Origin: Prorocentrum cordatum
Lineage: Eukaryota; Sar; Dinophyceae; Prorocentrales; Prorocentraceae
DNA: 64,000 bases
Assembly: GCA_963575745.1 (NCBI GenBank)
Contig: CAUYUJ010000891.1
Location: 698,165-762,164, forward strand
Direction: 5' to 3'
Below are positions 63,049 through 64,000 of this stretch, piece after piece. Made by a program: the position numbers and the translations under genes. The first letter of the stretch is position 1. Each line of letters begins with the position of its first letter. The notes below the pieces were generated by a model, which ran no database searches, was not told where the DNA came from, and saw only the letters and a list, made by a program, of their open reading frames with translations.

Positions 63049-63207
63049 AGGCGGGCGTGTCCCTCTACAGGAGGAGTGCCCCAAAATAGTCCACAACTAG
63101 TCCGGGACTTTTTTTTTAGCATTCATTGCTCATACTCTTAGAAAAAATAGATGTTGTGGCAATTCCTTTTTTCTCCGAAATCTGCCCGTAGTGGGACAAG
63201 CCCGACC
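63049..63207. mobile_element. Inverted-repeat element family E, copy 2 (159 bp)
   Basis: Left AGGCGGGCGTGTCCCTCTAC and right GGGACAAGCCCGACCT are inverted with a few mismatches. Same length as copy 1 and the same CTCTACAGGAGGAGT block. Confidence 0.68.
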
Positions 63208-64000
63208 TAACTTTTTACCTCTCGTCTTCGGCGGAAGGCCGGCGAAAGTAACACGAGGGCGGCTCTGCCGGCGGCCTGCCAAGGCAAAAGTGGGCCCTCC
63301 CAAGAGATGACGGCATTCTTGGATTCCTCCCTCCTCCCTCCTACCTCCCTCCCCCTCCCTCCTCCCTCCTCCCTACCTCCCTCCCTCCTGCCGCATGCCT
63401 CCCTCCTCCTGGTGAGGGGATGGTGCATACTGCCAGCGGCACCGCTGTGAAGCATTGAAATGTCAGGCAGGGACGACAACCACAGGCAGAATCGGCAGGA
63501 TGAGGATCAACAAAAGTCGAGCTTGAGGCTGTTCTGCAGTTCCGGCCTCCCGGGTCCATGTTCGGGCAGTGGGGTCGTCAGAAGTCGATCCAGGATGCGA
63601 AATTGGCTTGAATGGATGCTATGAGGGGTCTGGGCACCGATTTGAGCGGATTCGTAGGTCGGAGGAGCAAGTGGATGAGGAGTGAGGCCTGAGGAGGGAG
63701 GAGATGATGAAGGGTGAAAGGAGGAGGGAGGGAAGAAGGGAGTAGCCACGGAGGGAGGAGGGAAGGAGGTAGGAGGGAGGAGCAGGGGAAATGGCAGGAG
63801 TGTGGAAAATCAACAGCAGGTTTTTCGGACGTCCAGGGTCTAAGATGTCGTCCAACGTGTTCACTTTGTTTTCACATCCAGGAGGTCAGGTCATCCTGTA
63901 TCTCGGAGTACGCCTGAGCCTCCGTCCGCGTCATTTCTCATTCACAATAATAAAATCCCATTGTACAGCATGAAGTTTCCTCATCATCTTCTCTATCATC
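63208..64000. other. No gene seen; CCT and GGA patches
   Basis: CCTCCCTCCTAC tract at 63325-63415 and GGAGGGAGGAAGG tract at 63660-63790. Ends in AT-richer sequence. Confidence 0.5.

Noticed and set aside
1-64000. tRNA, rRNA, and prokaryotic promoters, Shine-Dalgarno sites or terminators
   Set aside because: None could be recognised by eye, and bacterial signals are not expected. Absence of tRNA was not tested with a covariance model.

Overview
The window looks like nuclear DNA of a dinoflagellate. The strongest evidence is near-perfect copies of the dinoflagellate spliced leader at 21953 and 25286 and a diverged copy at 51141, a LINE of the type common in dinoflagellate genomes, and a protein with a plastid and thylakoid-lumen presequence whose mature part resembles the peridinin-chlorophyll protein fold. 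The extreme repeat load, the high-GC third positions in coding stretches and the very low gene density agree. Nothing looks bacterial or viral. The species cannot be named from the sequence.

Only a small part of the 64 kb is convincingly coding. Supported coding pieces are: a Merlin/IS1595-type transposase fragment (369-776, minus); a secreted-looking protein of two duplicated four-cysteine domains (4793-5448); an orphan cysteine-rich terminal exon with no ATG (7107-7314); the C-terminal exon of an unknown protein (18248-18910, minus); a 202-residue zinc-finger protein (23734-24342); a LINE with ORF1-like and reverse transcriptase regions (25708-29230); a pseudogene with in-frame stops (36290-37440); and an intronless PCP-like gene (51220-51987). 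Most long open frames elsewhere are read-through of GGA/CCT tracts and tandem repeats.

The rest is repeats. Region by region: 0-3 kb microsatellites and a transposase relic; 3-6.6 kb small inverted-repeat elements nested in older repeats, plus the two-domain gene; 7-12 kb the cysteine-rich exon, a degenerate CGACGAG array and a perfect foldback; 12-17.5 kb a diverged satellite of roughly 77 bp and a composite GGCCGTCTTGG repeat; 18-25 kb two genes, a second 77-bp satellite and long GGA tracts; 25.3-29.2 kb the LINE headed by a spliced-leader copy; 30-35 kb composite repeat and a homogenised 77-bp satellite with a 231-bp higher-order period; 35-41 kb a pseudogene and inverted-repeat elements; 41-46 kb a complex local array with a recent 841-bp-offset duplication; 46-51 kb inverted copies of the composite repeat and AT-rich DNA; 51-64 kb the PCP-like retrogene and many small inverted-repeat elements.

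Two themes connect the parts. Trans-spliced mRNAs have been copied back into the genome: spliced-leader relics sit in front of the PCP-like gene and of the LINE. Short non-autonomous inverted-repeat elements are abundant: nine families can be told apart within the window, and two of them share TCGGG...CCCGA ends and make 5-bp target duplications, one confirmed by an empty site in the same window. No operons, rRNA, tRNA or CRISPR arrays were recognised by eye.
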